The notes under the pieces: generated by a model
Told to the model about the DNA's origin: nothing
What the model saw: only the letters and a program-made list of their open reading frames with translations
The model's database searches: none
Made by a program: the position numbers and the translations under genes
Part shown: positions 42,885 through 52,061 of the stretch, piece after piece
Numbering within the stretch: the first letter of the stretch is position 1
How the letters are laid out: the number at the start of each line of letters is the position of its first letter
From: Pedobacter yonginensis
GTDB lineage: Bacteria; Bacteroidota; Bacteroidia; Sphingobacteriales; Sphingobacteriaceae
NCBI RefSeq assembly: GCF_003173595.1
Contig: NZ_QGNZ01000004.1
Location: 620,001 to 684,000 of the forward strand
Reading direction: 5' to 3'
Length of the DNA stretch: 64,000 bases

Positions 42885-45077
42885 TTATGCAGGGATTTTT
42901 CGTGGATTTTCGCGTTCCCAAAATCGGTGCATACCAATCATCTTGATAAACGTTTTGGTTAAACTGCTGGCATGATCGCCAACAATTATTCCTTCTCGTA
43001 AAACAGTTTCCTCTTCATAATCAGCAGGAAGTTTTTTAAAGAAGTAAGTTGATTCCAAAACTTGCAATGCACCTTCATCTGCCGCTATGGCTTTACAGTG
43101 CTTGAAAGCCTCATTTAGAAAATGTATGGCATCTGCCTCAGCTTCTAGTGTTGCTACTGAATTTCCACCTGCAGGTACATACACAGCATCATACAATACC
43201 GAAGCAGCGGTAAGCAGGCTTTCGTCAACCGAAATTTTCTTATTTTCTTCGGAAATAATCTCACCCAATTTAGGAGCGATGATGTGAACCACTGCACCTT
43301 CTGCAATGAGTGCATCTTTAACCGAGCTTAATGATTTCTCATTTACACCATCGGCTGCAAGAATGGCGATTTTTCTGGTTTTAATTGTATCCTTTACCGT
43401 ATGTGCCATGCTCAAGGCATCAGATGTTGCCAAGCTTCCTTTCGGATTGGTTGAAGCATACTCTGCTCTATCACCATCCGCTGGAATGCTATTATTTAGA
43501 TCTTCTAAAGCAATTTTTGGAATATGCAATCCTAAAGCATAAGCCACTTCGCCTGCAAGGCCCTTATCAATTTGTGCAAGTACGGCAAGCATACGCTCCC
43601 TTATCGCCACCGATTTTACCTTTCCGAGTTCAAAACTCAATGCATCGGTGATGTGATTTTTTTCTGGATCGCTTTGAGAATTAAAGAATAAGCGTGCCTG
43701 TGAGAAATGATCGAAGAAACTTCTGCTTCTTGCGCGAATCTTTTTGGCATCAATGCGTTCGTTGTAACTTACAAAGCCACCCTCTGCTGCTTTAGCTTGT
43801 TGTGGATCGTTGTTGGCAATGGCATTTGGGCCATAACTTGTTTTTCCTCTGTTGATGGTTTGTCTCATATAGCCGTCTCGCTGGTTATTGGCTACAGGCA
43901 CAACAGGTCGATTTATCGGAATTTCATGGAAATTTGGACCGCCTAAGCGAATAAGCTGTGTATCGGTATAGGAGAACAATCTACCTTGTAAAAGCGGATC
44001 ATTTGTAAAATCTATTCCTGGTACGATATGACCAACATGGAATGCAACCTGTTCTGTTTCTGAAAAGAAATTCTCAGGGTTACGGTTAAGGGTCATCTTG
44101 CCGATGCGTTGTACAGGTACAAGTTCTTCAGGAATCAACTTTGTTGGGTCCAATAAGTCAAATTCGAATTTAAACTCATCTGCCTCAGGTACAATTTGAA
44201 CACCGAGTTCCCATTCTGGGAATGCACCAGCCTCAATGGCATCCCATAAGTCTCTTCTATGAAAGTCTGGGTCTTTTCCAGAAATGTTTTGTGCCTCATC
44301 CCAAGCTACGGAATGAACGCCAAGGAGTGGTTTCCAATGAAATTTCACAAAACTGGCAACACCTTCTGTATTTACAAACCTAAATGTGTGCACACCGAAA
44401 CCTTCCATCATTCTGTAACTGCGTGGAAGTGCGCGATCGCTCATGGCCCACATCACCATGTGTGATGATTCTGGCATTTGTGAGATGAAATCCCAAAATG
44501 TATCATGCGCCGAAGCCGCCTGAGGCATTTCATTATCTGGCTCTGGCTTTACTGCATGGATAAGATCGGGAAACTTAATGGCATCCTGAATAAAAAATAC
44601 AGGCATGTTGTTTCCTACAAGGTCGAAATTTCCTTCTTGGGTGTAAAACTTTACGGCGAAGCCGCGTACATCTCTAGCAAGATCGCTTGATCCCCTTGAG
44701 CCAGCAACAGTAGAAAAACGGACAAATACTGGTGTTTCAGCTCCTGGATCACATAAGAAGGCAGCTTTTGTCCATTCAGACATATCTTCATATACCTTAA
44801 ATGTTCCATGTGCTGCTGATCCTCTTGCGTGCACTATTCTTTCTGGAATACGCTCGTGGTCAAAATGTGTAATTTTTTCCCTTAAAATAAAATCTTCCAA
44901 TAAAGTAGCACCTCTATCGCCAGCCTTAAGTGAATTCTGATCATCATTGATTTTCAATCCATGATTTGTGGTCATGAATTGTCCGCTTGAATCGGCAACG
45001 AATGATTCCAATTGATTTGTTTTATCATTTTCCTGCTGAGCAGGTGCTTTACTTTTTTCTGATGTTTTTTTAGCCAT
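42885..45077 (-). CDS. katE: Large-subunit monofunctional catalase (HPII/KatE type)
   Basis: Haem catalase that splits hydrogen peroxide. From the ATG at 45077 it has 730 residues, the size of clade 2 catalases. The 20-codon extension to 45137 overlaps the upstream gene and was not used. Visible: distal His region IPERIVHARGSAAHGTF, Asn region FDLVGNNMPVFFIQD, haem pocket segment LLQGRLFSYTDTQLIRLG (the proximal Tyr is the Y of FSYTDT), NYGPNAI-like motif (SYGPNAIANNDP), and a C-terminal DJ-1/PfpI-like domain from about residue 580 (KIAILAADGVNEKSLSSV, then AVYVPAGGNS). Lies 16 nt downstream of the ferritin-like gene; likely one stress-induced operon. Confidence 0.93.
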   Translation of the reverse strand: MAKKTSEKSKAPAQQENDKTNQLESFVADSSGQFMTTNHGLKINDDQNSLKAGDRGATLLEDFILREKITHFDHERIPERIVHARGSAAHGTFKVYEDMSEWTKAAFLCDPGAETPVFVRFSTVAGSRGSSDLARDVRGFAVKFYTQEGNFDLVGNNMPVFFIQDAIKFPDLIHAVKPEPDNEMPQAASAHDTFWDFISQMPESSHMVMWAMSDRALPRSYRMMEGFGVHTFRFVNTEGVASFVKFHWKPLLGVHSVAWDEAQNISGKDPDFHRRDLWDAIEAGAFPEWELGVQIVPEADEFKFEFDLLDPTKLIPEELVPVQRIGKMTLNRNPENFFSETEQVAFHVGHIVPGIDFTNDPLLQGRLFSYTDTQLIRLGGPNFHEIPINRPVVPVANNQRDGYMRQTINRGKTSYGPNAIANNDPQQAKAAEGGFVSYNERIDAKKIRARSRSFFDHFSQARLFFNSQSDPEKNHITDALSFELGKVKSVAIRERMLAVLAQIDKGLAGEVAYALGLHIPKIALEDLNNSIPADGDRAEYASTNPKGSLATSDALSMAHTVKDTIKTRKIAILAADGVNEKSLSSVKDALIAEGAVVHIIAPKLGEIISEENKKISVDESLLTAASVLYDAVYVPAGGNSVATLEAEADAIHFLNEAFKHCKAIAADEGALQVLESTYFFKKLPADYEEETVLREGIIVGDHASSLTKTFIKMIGMHRFWERENPRKIPA

Positions 45078-45093
45078 GGTGTTTGCCTCAGTT

Positions 45094-45648
45094 TTATGCC
45101 TCTTCGGCAGCTTTGTAATTAATTTCGTTTTCTGCAATGTCGGTTAGCTTGCCATCCGCTAATTTTTCTTCGGCCAGGGTTTGCTCTAAAATATCGGCAA
45201 TCTCGGTTAGGCCAAGCGTTGTTGCCAATTGATACAGGCCACCGTAACTTGCAATTTCATAGTGCTCAACTTTTTGCGAAGCAAGAATAATTCCTACGTC
45301 TCGCGTTGCGGTACCTGCTTCGGTTTCCTCAACAATGCCTTCACCTTCTTTAGTAATGCCTTCCATTGCATCGCATTTTTTTGCAATTGCCTTTTCACCG
45401 AGAAGTTCGAAAACCTGTTCAAGTCTTTGAACGTGAACTTTTGTTTCTTCTAGGTGGGAAGTTATCGCATCTTTAAGTTCTGGTGCCGTAGCAGCTGAAA
45501 TCATTTTAGGAAGCGTTTTTACCAAATGGTTTTCTGCCCAATAAAGATCAGCTATTGAGTCCTTAAAGAGTTCGCTCAGCGCGGGTGCATCTTGTTGGTT
45601 TGTTTTACTGGCAAATTTTGGGCTACCGCCATTTTCTTGATTTTTCAT
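45094..45648 (-). CDS. YciE/YciF-type ferritin-like protein (DUF892)
   Basis: 184-residue four-helix-bundle protein of the DUF892/YciF group, related to ferritins and induced by stress in enterobacteria. Helix motifs: LSELFKDSIADLYWAENHLVKTLPKM near 24-48, LKDAITSHLEETKVHVQRLEQVFELLGEKA near 57-85 (E and ExxH metal-ligand candidates), and KVEHYEIASYGGLYQLATTLG near 130. The N-terminal extension (residues 1-20) is polar. It shares a transcript with the catalase gene. The iron-storage or peroxide-coupled ferroxidase role is inferred from the family. Confidence 0.88.
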   Translation of the reverse strand: MKNQENGGSPKFASKTNQQDAPALSELFKDSIADLYWAENHLVKTLPKMISAATAPELKDAITSHLEETKVHVQRLEQVFELLGEKAIAKKCDAMEGITKEGEGIVEETEAGTATRDVGIILASQKVEHYEIASYGGLYQLATTLGLTEIADILEQTLAEEKLADGKLTDIAENEINYKAAEEA

Positions 45649-45848
45649 AATGTATCTTTAGCTGTTGGTTTTACAACCCACGTTTTTAAGATAAAGTTTT
45701 GCATAAATTCATTTAAATGCATTCTTGATACAAATACTTAAAATACAGTAAAAACCACGGCGTATTAAAACCTATTGAAGGCGATTAATACCCAAAAGAA
45801 ATAACAAAAAAATTAGCGATTTTACAGGCAATCCCTAATGGAATAATC

Positions 45849-47333
45849 TTAGTCTGCCGTCCAAGCCGACACCGAGCCAGCCCCACAGTAAAATTCGCCC
45901 CAACCATTTTCATCAATCACTACCTCTTTATCAATTACATTTAAACGATCGCGGAAAACCCTGCCTGCAAAAGCAGCGCCCACTTCCATTTTTTTGAAGC
46001 CATCAGAGCCATTTGATAATAGAACTGCTATACCTGATCCAGGTTTTTCTTCCGCGCCATCAACCGTCCAGCCGATGCAATTTGGATGGTCAAAATAATC
46101 TCTTTGATTGCCGTAAACATTATTTTTACGCAGACCGAGCATGGTTTGTATTTCAGGCACGGCCTCTAATTTAATTTCGTGCTTTTCACCATCATTACCT
46201 TCGTCACAATAGCTTGCTCCATATAAATCTGGATAAAAAATGCAGGGATAACCGGTTGCTCTAAGCAAAATCATCGCATAGGCTAAAGGTCTAAACCAAT
46301 ATTCAACGGTTTGCTCTAATGATTGTAGGGGCTGGGTATCGTGGTTTTCTACTAGGGTTACCGCAAGTTCTGGGCGTACTGAAACTAAAGTATCTTGAAA
46401 AATAGTAGCTAAATCGAAATCTGAACCCTGTTTAGAAGCTGTAGAAAAGTTGGCCTGCAAACAGGCATCAAAAAGCGACATTCGGCCCTGAGTAGCCTCG
46501 ATGTATTGCAATAAAGCATCCAACTGTCCTGGCGACCAATATTCGCCAACAGTAAAGAGTTCTTTACCTGTTACCGAGCGGATATGATCCAGCCAATCGT
46601 TAAAAAATTCAGCCGGCATGTGTTTGATGGCATCCAACCTAAAGCCATCAAAGCCTGTAGTTTCATGATACCATTCTACCCATCTTTTAAGTTCCTCAAC
46701 TACATTTGGATTTCTAAAATCTATATCAGAAAGCATTAAGTAATCATAATTGCCATTTTCTGTATCTAATACATCCTGCCAACCTTCTCCATATTCGGTT
46801 TGTATGCTAAAAATGGCACTTTCACCAGTTCGGTCATCATAATCTACGCCTGTAAAACACTGAAAATCCCATTGAAATTCTGAGTATTTTCCATTTCTGC
46901 CAGGAAAGGTAAATTTGGTATAGGCTTCAATGGGGTATGGATCAGAAATAAATTCATTTCGATTATCAGGATTTACCTTCCGCACCATTACCTCCTCTGT
47001 CTCATCTCCACCACCCATGTGGTTGAGCACAATATCTACATAAACTTGTATGCCAGCGGCCTGAACGGCAGCTACAGCTTCAATCAGTTCTTGCTTGGTG
47101 CCATATTTGGTGGCAATGCTGCCCTTTTGATCAAATTCTCCTAGGTCGTAACGGTCATAAACATCGTAGCCCGTAGATTGCCCTCCATCCATACCTTTGT
47201 GTGCCGGAGGAATCCATAAAGTATCAATCCCAAATGTTTTAAGCTCATTAGCCTCGGTTATCATTTTTTTCCATAAGCTTCCATCGGCAGGATAGTACCA
47301 CTGAAAATACTGCAACATTGTAAAATTTTCCAT
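45849..47333 (-). CDS. Cytoplasmic alpha-amylase (GH13, AmyA-like)
   Basis: 494-residue alpha-amylase without signal peptide, closest in layout to cytoplasmic GH13 subfamily 5 amylases. The (beta/alpha)8 barrel begins MLQYFQWYYPADGSLWK. Conserved regions: VDIVLNHMGGGDE (region I), GFRLDAIKHMP (catalytic Asp nucleophile), FTVGEYWSPG (catalytic Glu) and TLVENHDTQPLQS (transition-state Asp). The C-terminal beta domain ends in KEVVIDENGWGEFYCGAGSVSAW. It would hydrolyse intracellular glycogen or maltodextrins. No other glycogen gene is near; it may be part of a stress/storage response with the catalase operon downstream on the same strand, separated by 200 nt. Confidence 0.92.
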   Translation of the reverse strand: MENFTMLQYFQWYYPADGSLWKKMITEANELKTFGIDTLWIPPAHKGMDGGQSTGYDVYDRYDLGEFDQKGSIATKYGTKQELIEAVAAVQAAGIQVYVDIVLNHMGGGDETEEVMVRKVNPDNRNEFISDPYPIEAYTKFTFPGRNGKYSEFQWDFQCFTGVDYDDRTGESAIFSIQTEYGEGWQDVLDTENGNYDYLMLSDIDFRNPNVVEELKRWVEWYHETTGFDGFRLDAIKHMPAEFFNDWLDHIRSVTGKELFTVGEYWSPGQLDALLQYIEATQGRMSLFDACLQANFSTASKQGSDFDLATIFQDTLVSVRPELAVTLVENHDTQPLQSLEQTVEYWFRPLAYAMILLRATGYPCIFYPDLYGASYCDEGNDGEKHEIKLEAVPEIQTMLGLRKNNVYGNQRDYFDHPNCIGWTVDGAEEKPGSGIAVLLSNGSDGFKKMEVGAAFAGRVFRDRLNVIDKEVVIDENGWGEFYCGAGSVSAWTAD

Positions 47334-47500
47334 ATTCTATTTTCTAGTTACGACTTTGGTTGTAGATCGTAATTGCCATACAACATCATGAGCAATCAAA
47401 AAGTTTGCATCAAGCATCGAATAGAAAATCAATGTTCGTTATTGGTTCAAGAAAGCAATAATTGGAGCAGTGGGAATTTATTGAGAGGGCTAGAAAAGAA

Positions 47501-47540
47501 AAACGAGACAAAGATTATGGATTAACCTAATGTCTCGTTT
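47501..47540 (-). terminator. Terminator of tRNA-Arg
   Basis: Perfect 10-bp stem (AAACGAGACA, 47501-47510, with TGTCTCGTTT, 47531-47540) with a 20-nt loop directly after the tRNA 3' end on the minus strand, followed by a T-rich stretch. Confidence 0.75.
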
Positions 47541-47541
47541 G

Positions 47542-47613
47542 TGTTCCCGACGAGATTCGAACTCATATCGATGGTACCGGAAACCATAATTCTATCCATT
47601 GAACTACGGGAAC
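47542..47613 (-). tRNA. tRNA-Arg (CCG)
   Basis: Minus strand: acceptor GTTCCCG (47607-47613) pairs with CGGGAAC (47543-47549), discriminator A. Anticodon stem ATGGT/ACCAT closes a loop TTCCGGT with anticodon CCG. The T-arm is CGAG-TTCGAAT-CTCG. CCA is not encoded (next bases CAC), unlike the tRNA-Cys gene in this window. Confidence 0.95.
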
Positions 47614-47620
47614 GGCGGTG

Positions 47621-47628
47621 CAAATATA
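47621..47628 (-). promoter_or_regulatory. -7 box of tRNA-Arg
   Basis: Minus-strand TATATTTG matches TAnnTTTG and ends 7 nt before the tRNA 5' end. No TTTG is found 19 nt upstream. Confidence 0.5.
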
Positions 47629-47874
47629 GAAAATCCTAAACTTAGTTTATGGTAATATCTAAGCAAAAATTAAGTTTATTGCAGCTGATGCAAACAAGCT
47701 TTCGCATTCTCTGTTAATTTAGCTCCCATGGAGGAATCAAATGGTTGGGGAGGATCCAAATAAACCTCATTTGTCTCAAATTGTAGTTGATGTAAATGGA
47801 AGAAAAAAAATCTTGTTTCGAACATAGGCTGATGTTTCAGAAGAAGCTAAAAATTAGTCATAGGGCAATCAAAA

Positions 47875-47905
47875 TTGGCTTTTTAAAAATAAAAGCGCAC
47901 CTTTG
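47875..47905 (+). promoter_or_regulatory. Candidate promoter of mgtE
   Basis: TTGG (47875-47878), exactly 19 nt, then CACCTTTG (47898-47905); one change from TTTG and one from TAnnTTTG. It leaves an untranslated leader of about 45 nt. The rest of the 614-nt spacer (47334-47953) holds the tRNA and only short unconvincing frames such as 47741-47827. Confidence 0.4.
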
Positions 47906-47953
47906 CGAACCGTTTATAAAGGTTTAGGCATGTAATAAAAAAAATAGTTGTTT

Positions 47954-49330
47954 ATGGAAGAATTGGTTGTAGAAGAGGTTCAGGAACTGCTTGAAAAAGA
48001 GAACGATAAGGCTTTAAAGCGATATCTGGATGAACTGAATATCTCTGATGTAGAACAACTGATTGATGAGCTTCCCCAGTACGCAGCCAAATTCATCGAA
48101 ACCATTTCTCTAAATCGGGCGGTAAATGTTTTTCGGATTCTTGATTTCCCTACTCAGGAGCGAATCATCAAAAAACTTTCAGGCAACAAGCTCAATCAAA
48201 TCATCAAAGATCTTCCCCCTGATGATCGAACGGCACTTTTTAGCGAGCTTAAAGGCGATGTTGTAAAAAAGATGATTACGCTTCTGCCACCAGAAGAACG
48301 TAAAGAATCACTTGCACTTTTAGGCTACAAAGAAGATAGTATCGGGCGGTTAATGACACCCGATTACATCGCCGTAAAGCCAGAATGGTCTATCACCCGA
48401 GTGCTGGCACACATTAGGCGGTATGGAAAAAATTCGGAAACCATTGATGTAGTTTATGTTATCAATAAAGATGGCGTGCTTTTGGATGATATTCGAATCC
48501 GTGAGGTTTTGCTCGCCGATCCGGATGCTATAATTGGCGAGTTAACCGATAAACGTTTTATCGCCTTAAAAGCCAACGACCCGCAGGAAGACGCCATTAA
48601 TATCTTCCGTATGAATAACCGCGTGGCTTTGCCCGTGGTAGATGAAAACAACATTCTCTTAGGTATTGTAACCGTTGATGATATTTTATGGATTGCCAAC
48701 GAAGAATATACAGAAGATATGCATAAAATTGGTGGTTCGGCCGCTTTGGATGAACCCTATTTAGATACTTCGATTTTCAATTTGGTTAGAAAGCGTGTGG
48801 GTTGGCTGGCCATTTTAATGATCGGCGAAATGCTAACCGCTACAGCCATGGGCTTTTTCGAAGGTCAAATTCATAAAGCCACCGTATTGGCGCTATTTAT
48901 CCCATTAATCATTTCTTGTGGCGGCAACAGCGGTTCACAGGCCTCAACCCTAATCATTCAAGCGATGGCACTTGGAGAAGTAACCATTAAAGATTGGTGG
49001 CTAGTGATGCGTAGAGAAATTACCTCGGGCTTTTTACTGGGTATATGCTTGGGGGTGATTGGCTTTTTGCGCATTTTGGTTTGGCATGTTGCAGCACCTA
49101 ACGTATATGGCGAACATTGGATCCTCATAGCCGCCACCATTAGCGTTTCTTTAGTTTTTGTGGTGTTATGGGGCTCTTTAAGTGGCTCTATGCTACCCGT
49201 TTTGCTTAAAAAACTGGGCGCCGATCCAGCAACTTCATCTGCGCCATTTGTTGCAACGCTTGTAGATGTTACCGGCCTAATTATCTATTTCAGCTTTGCA
49301 GTTTTATTTTTGAAAGGCGTTTTACTATAA
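47954..49330 (+). CDS. mgtE: Magnesium transporter
   Basis: Inner-membrane Mg2+ channel of 458 residues from the ATG at 47954 (a TTG two codons earlier is less likely). Domain order is that of MgtE: N-terminal helical N domain (about 1-125, LPQYAAKFIETISLNRAVNVF, EERKESLALLGY), tandem CBS domains (about 130-255; RLMTPDYIAVKP, VALPVVDENNILLGIVTVDD), plug helix, then five membrane helices (about 285-455) with the filter-lining GGNSGSQASTLIIQAMALGE near residue 325. Mg2+ binding to the cytoplasmic N and CBS domains closes the pore in studied members. The HAD hydrolase gene follows after 9 nt. Confidence 0.95.
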   Translation: MEELVVEEVQELLEKENDKALKRYLDELNISDVEQLIDELPQYAAKFIETISLNRAVNVFRILDFPTQERIIKKLSGNKLNQIIKDLPPDDRTALFSELKGDVVKKMITLLPPEERKESLALLGYKEDSIGRLMTPDYIAVKPEWSITRVLAHIRRYGKNSETIDVVYVINKDGVLLDDIRIREVLLADPDAIIGELTDKRFIALKANDPQEDAINIFRMNNRVALPVVDENNILLGIVTVDDILWIANEEYTEDMHKIGGSAALDEPYLDTSIFNLVRKRVGWLAILMIGEMLTATAMGFFEGQIHKATVLALFIPLIISCGGNSGSQASTLIIQAMALGEVTIKDWWLVMRREITSGFLLGICLGVIGFLRILVWHVAAPNVYGEHWILIAATISVSLVFVVLWGSLSGSMLPVLLKKLGADPATSSAPFVATLVDVTGLIIYFSFAVLFLKGVLL

Positions 49331-49339
49331 CTCACATCC

Positions 49340-49960
49340 ATGGAAAACCAAAAGAAAATTACAACCTTATTTACCGATATCGGCGGCGTTTTATTAACCA
49401 ATGGCTGGGACAGACAAGCGAGGGGAGAGGCTGCGGTACTTTTCAATCTTGATTCTGTTGATTTGGAAGAACGCCATCACCTTACTTTTGACACTTATGA
49501 GGTAGGGAAGTTAACCCTAAATGAATATTTGGAAAGAATTGTGTTTTTCGAAGCGCGCAGCTTTAGCTACGATGATTTTAAAGAATTTATGTTCAAAAAA
49601 TCATTGCCTTATCCTGAAATGATTGCGCTCATTTGCGATTTGAAAAAGAAATATAATTTAAAAGTGGCCGTAATTAGTAATGAAGGGAGGGAGCTTAATC
49701 AGTATCGAATCAATACCTTTAAACTCAATGAGTTTGTCGATTTTTTTGTTTCCTCAAGCTTTGTTCATTTCCGCAAACCCGATGCAGATATTTTTAAGGT
49801 TGCTATCGATATTTCTCAAAGTGACGTGGCAACCAGTTTGTATATTGATGATCGGATGCTCTTTGTACAAGTAGCAGAAGGTTTGGGGCTAAAAGGCATA
49901 CATCATACGAGTTACGAAGACACCAAGATACAGTTGGCTGCTTTTGGTTTGGAAGTTTAA
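49340..49960 (+). CDS. HAD-family phosphatase (subfamily IA)
   Basis: 206-residue haloacid dehalogenase-like hydrolase. Motif I is TLFTDIGGVLLTNGW (first Asp nucleophile; the second acid position is a Gly, so general acid is lacking in the usual place, as in some epoxide-hydrolase-like members). Motif II Ser in VAVISNEGREL, motif III Lys in FRKPDADIF, motif IV ending YIDDRMLFVQVAEGLGLKG. The alpha-helical cap is small (C1 type). Substrate unknown. It starts 9 nt after mgtE and is probably co-transcribed; a 30-bp repeat array follows its stop. Confidence 0.82.
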   Translation: MENQKKITTLFTDIGGVLLTNGWDRQARGEAAVLFNLDSVDLEERHHLTFDTYEVGKLTLNEYLERIVFFEARSFSYDDFKEFMFKKSLPYPEMIALICDLKKKYNLKVAVISNEGRELNQYRINTFKLNEFVDFFVSSSFVHFRKPDADIFKVAIDISQSDVATSLYIDDRMLFVQVAEGLGLKGIHHTSYEDTKIQLAAFGLEV

Positions 49961-49994
49961 GCCAAGGACTGTCTGGGTTTTGAGTGAAGCAATG

Positions 49995-50168
49995 ATTGGA
50001 TTTTGAATGAATGAGTTTTGAATGATTGGATTTTGAATGAATGAGTTTTGAATGATTGAATTTTGAATGAATGAGTTTTGAATGATTGAATTTTGAATGA
50101 ATGAGTTTTGAATGATTGAATTTTGAATGTTGGAGCAAATTGCCGGTTTCATTCAAAATTCAATCATT
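49995..50168. repeat. 30-bp tandem repeat ending in a 19-bp inverted copy
   Basis: A 30-bp unit (starting ATTGGATTTT/ATTGAATTTT) recurs at 49995, 50025, 50055, 50085 and partly 50115; each unit is itself two related halves around TTTTGAATG. After the last copy, AATGATTGAATTTTGAATG (50111-50129) meets its exact reverse complement at 50150-50168, with a 20-nt loop. The long hairpin lies between two convergent genes and could stop transcription from both sides. Confidence 0.9.
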
Positions 50169-50205
50169 CATTAATTAGCTAATTTTCTCCTAGCTGATGG
50201 GTAGG

Positions 50206-51300
50206 TTAAACATTAAACCTAAAGTGCATAATGTCTCCATCTTCAACAATGTAGGTTTTACCTTCAACACCTAATTTACCTGCATCTTTACAGGCATTTT
50301 CAGATCCTAGGGTTACAAAGTCGTTGTATTTTATAACTTCAGCACGAATAAAACCTTTCTCAAAATCGGTATGGATTACGCCTGCGGCCTGTGGTGCTGT
50401 AAAACCTTTGGTAATGGTCCAGGCTCTAACCTCTTGTACACCAGCAGTAAAGTAGGTATAAAGGTTTAATAATTTATATGCAGCACGAATCAATTTATTT
50501 ACGCCAGATTCAGTTAAACCCAAATCAGCTAAAAATTCTTGACGTTCTTCATAGCTGTCCAGTTCAGCAATTTCCGATTCAATTTTCGCAGAAATTACTA
50601 AAACTTCCGCATTTTCATCGGCAACATTTGCCTTAACCAAATCAACGTATTTATTGCCGTTAATAACCGAAGCTTCATCAACATTACAAACGTACATTAC
50701 TGGTTTTTGGGTTAATAAACCCAAATCTTCAATATAGTCGAAATCATCCTGAGGAAGTGGTGCCGTACGAATTGATCTGCCACTTTCTAAATGAGCCTTT
50801 ACAACGGTCAAAATTTCAAAAGTGCGCTTAGCATCTTTATCGGTTTTAGCCATTTTTTCTACTTTCTGAATGCGCTTGTCAACTGTATCCAAATCCTTCA
50901 GCTGTAATTCTGTATCAATAATTTCTCTATCGCGAATTGGATCTACGGAACCATCAACATGAATCACATTGCCATCATCAAAACAACGTAAAACATGGAT
51001 TATTGCATTTGTAGCGCGGATATTCCCCAAAAATTGATTACCTAAGCCTTCTCCCTTTGATGCACCTTTAACTAAGCCAGCAATATCAACAATCTCAATT
51101 GTATTCGGTTGCACTTTATTCGGCTTAACCAGTTCAGCAAGTTTCGTCAATCGGTCATCAGGTACGGTAATTACCCCCACATTTGGCTCAATTGTACAAA
51201 ACGGAAAGTTGGCCGCTTGTGCTTTCGCATTTGATAAACAGTTAAAAAGTGTCGATTTTCCAACATTTGGTAAACCCACTATACCACATTGTAATGCCAT
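50206..51300 (-). CDS. ychF: Ribosome-associated GTPase-family ATPase YchF
   Basis: 364-residue Obg-family P-loop protein that prefers ATP; linked to ribosome binding and to oxidative-stress responses. G1 GLPNVGKSTLFN (residues 8-19), G3 DIAGLVKGASKGEGLGNQFL near 70, and the altered G4 NVDEAS near 207 that gives ATP preference. A coiled-coil arm (RIQKVEKMAKTDKDAK) and a C-terminal TGS domain (TAGVQEVRAWTITKGFTAPQAAG, ending GDIMHFRFNV) complete the family layout. Single gene, divergent from a small membrane protein gene. Confidence 0.95.
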   Translation of the reverse strand: MALQCGIVGLPNVGKSTLFNCLSNAKAQAANFPFCTIEPNVGVITVPDDRLTKLAELVKPNKVQPNTIEIVDIAGLVKGASKGEGLGNQFLGNIRATNAIIHVLRCFDDGNVIHVDGSVDPIRDREIIDTELQLKDLDTVDKRIQKVEKMAKTDKDAKRTFEILTVVKAHLESGRSIRTAPLPQDDFDYIEDLGLLTQKPVMYVCNVDEASVINGNKYVDLVKANVADENAEVLVISAKIESEIAELDSYEERQEFLADLGLTESGVNKLIRAAYKLLNLYTYFTAGVQEVRAWTITKGFTAPQAAGVIHTDFEKGFIRAEVIKYNDFVTLGSENACKDAGKLGVEGKTYIVEDGDIMHFRFNV

Positions 51301-51457
51301 TTATATTTTAAAATTATTTAATTTACGATTAAAAACCCCACCTGTCACCTTTCTTAAAGTCGGCAAAGATAAGCTTTTAAAACCTTTATTTAAATCCTTT
51401 CGCTTGTATGAAATTGATATTTTATCTAAGTTTAACCCAAATTATAGATTTAAGGTT

Positions 51458-51919
51458 ATGGAAGATTTAGAACAAGACGTTCCTCAAGAAGTAAAATTAG
51501 TGGTTACCGAAGAAATGCGCAGCTACATTTACGAAATTACAAAATGGAGCAAGTTCTTATCCATCATTGGCTTTATCTTATCAGCACTTTTGATTTTAGG
51601 CTCTTTAAGCATTGGTGCCGCGGTAAACGCTAATCCAGCCATGCTAAATCAATTAGGCCCGCTAGCCAGTATTGGTGGAATTGGCTTAACCATCATGTAC
51701 TTCGTTATTGCACTTATCTATTTCTACCCAAGCTTATTATTGTTTCGATTTTCAAATAAAGGCAAGCATGCCGTTTTATATGGGGAGCAGGAGAGCTTAA
51801 ATGAAGCCATGCTTAACATGAAATCGTTGTTTAAGTTTTGGGGCATCATGACAATCGCAATTATATTTCTTTATTTCCTCATGATTTTCATCGTGGGTGC
51901 AAGCCTGGCTATGAAATAG
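51458..51919 (+). CDS. Small membrane protein (DUF5362-like)
   Basis: 153 residues from the ATG at 51458; the longer frame from 51209 runs antisense through ychF and is not credible. A polar N-terminus (MEDLEQDVPQEVKLVVTEEM) is followed by membrane segments at about residues 34-54 (FLSIIGFILSALLILGSLSI), 72-98 (GGIGLTIMYFVIALIYFYP) and 128-150 (MTIAIIFLYFLMIFIVGASL). It looks like the DUF5362 family of Bacteroidota, but I am not certain. Function unknown. Confidence 0.65.
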   Translation: MEDLEQDVPQEVKLVVTEEMRSYIYEITKWSKFLSIIGFILSALLILGSLSIGAAVNANPAMLNQLGPLASIGGIGLTIMYFVIALIYFYPSLLLFRFSNKGKHAVLYGEQESLNEAMLNMKSLFKFWGIMTIAIIFLYFLMIFIVGASLAMK

Positions 51920-52061
51920 TTAGCCTAAGCCCTAAAGCAGCACATTTTTATTGTTAGTTGAGATAGATGTTAAACGCGCTCAATTCAGCTAAATCGATTT
52001 ATTTTTAAGCGCTCGGAAATGGATTAATGCTGTAATGCCAGCAAATTAGAACTCATACAAA

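Noticed and set aside
47741-47827. 28-codon frame in the mgtE upstream spacer
   Set aside because: Too short, no start signal, no recognisable pattern; an mgtE leader function (Mg2+ riboswitch) was also considered but no known M-box features are visible.
49995-50130. CRISPR-like array of 30-bp repeats
   Set aside because: Repeats are directly adjacent without spacers, and no cas gene is in the window.
49803-50156. Minus-strand frame encoding a repetitive HSKFNHSKLI-type peptide
   Set aside because: It is the translation of the 30-bp repeat running into the antisense of the HAD gene; two frames of the same repeat are open, as expected for a repeat whose period is a multiple of three.
51209-51457. 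N-terminal extension of the small membrane protein through antisense ychF
   Set aside because: The 83 extra residues are the reverse of conserved ychF codons and lack family character; ATG at 51458 fits.
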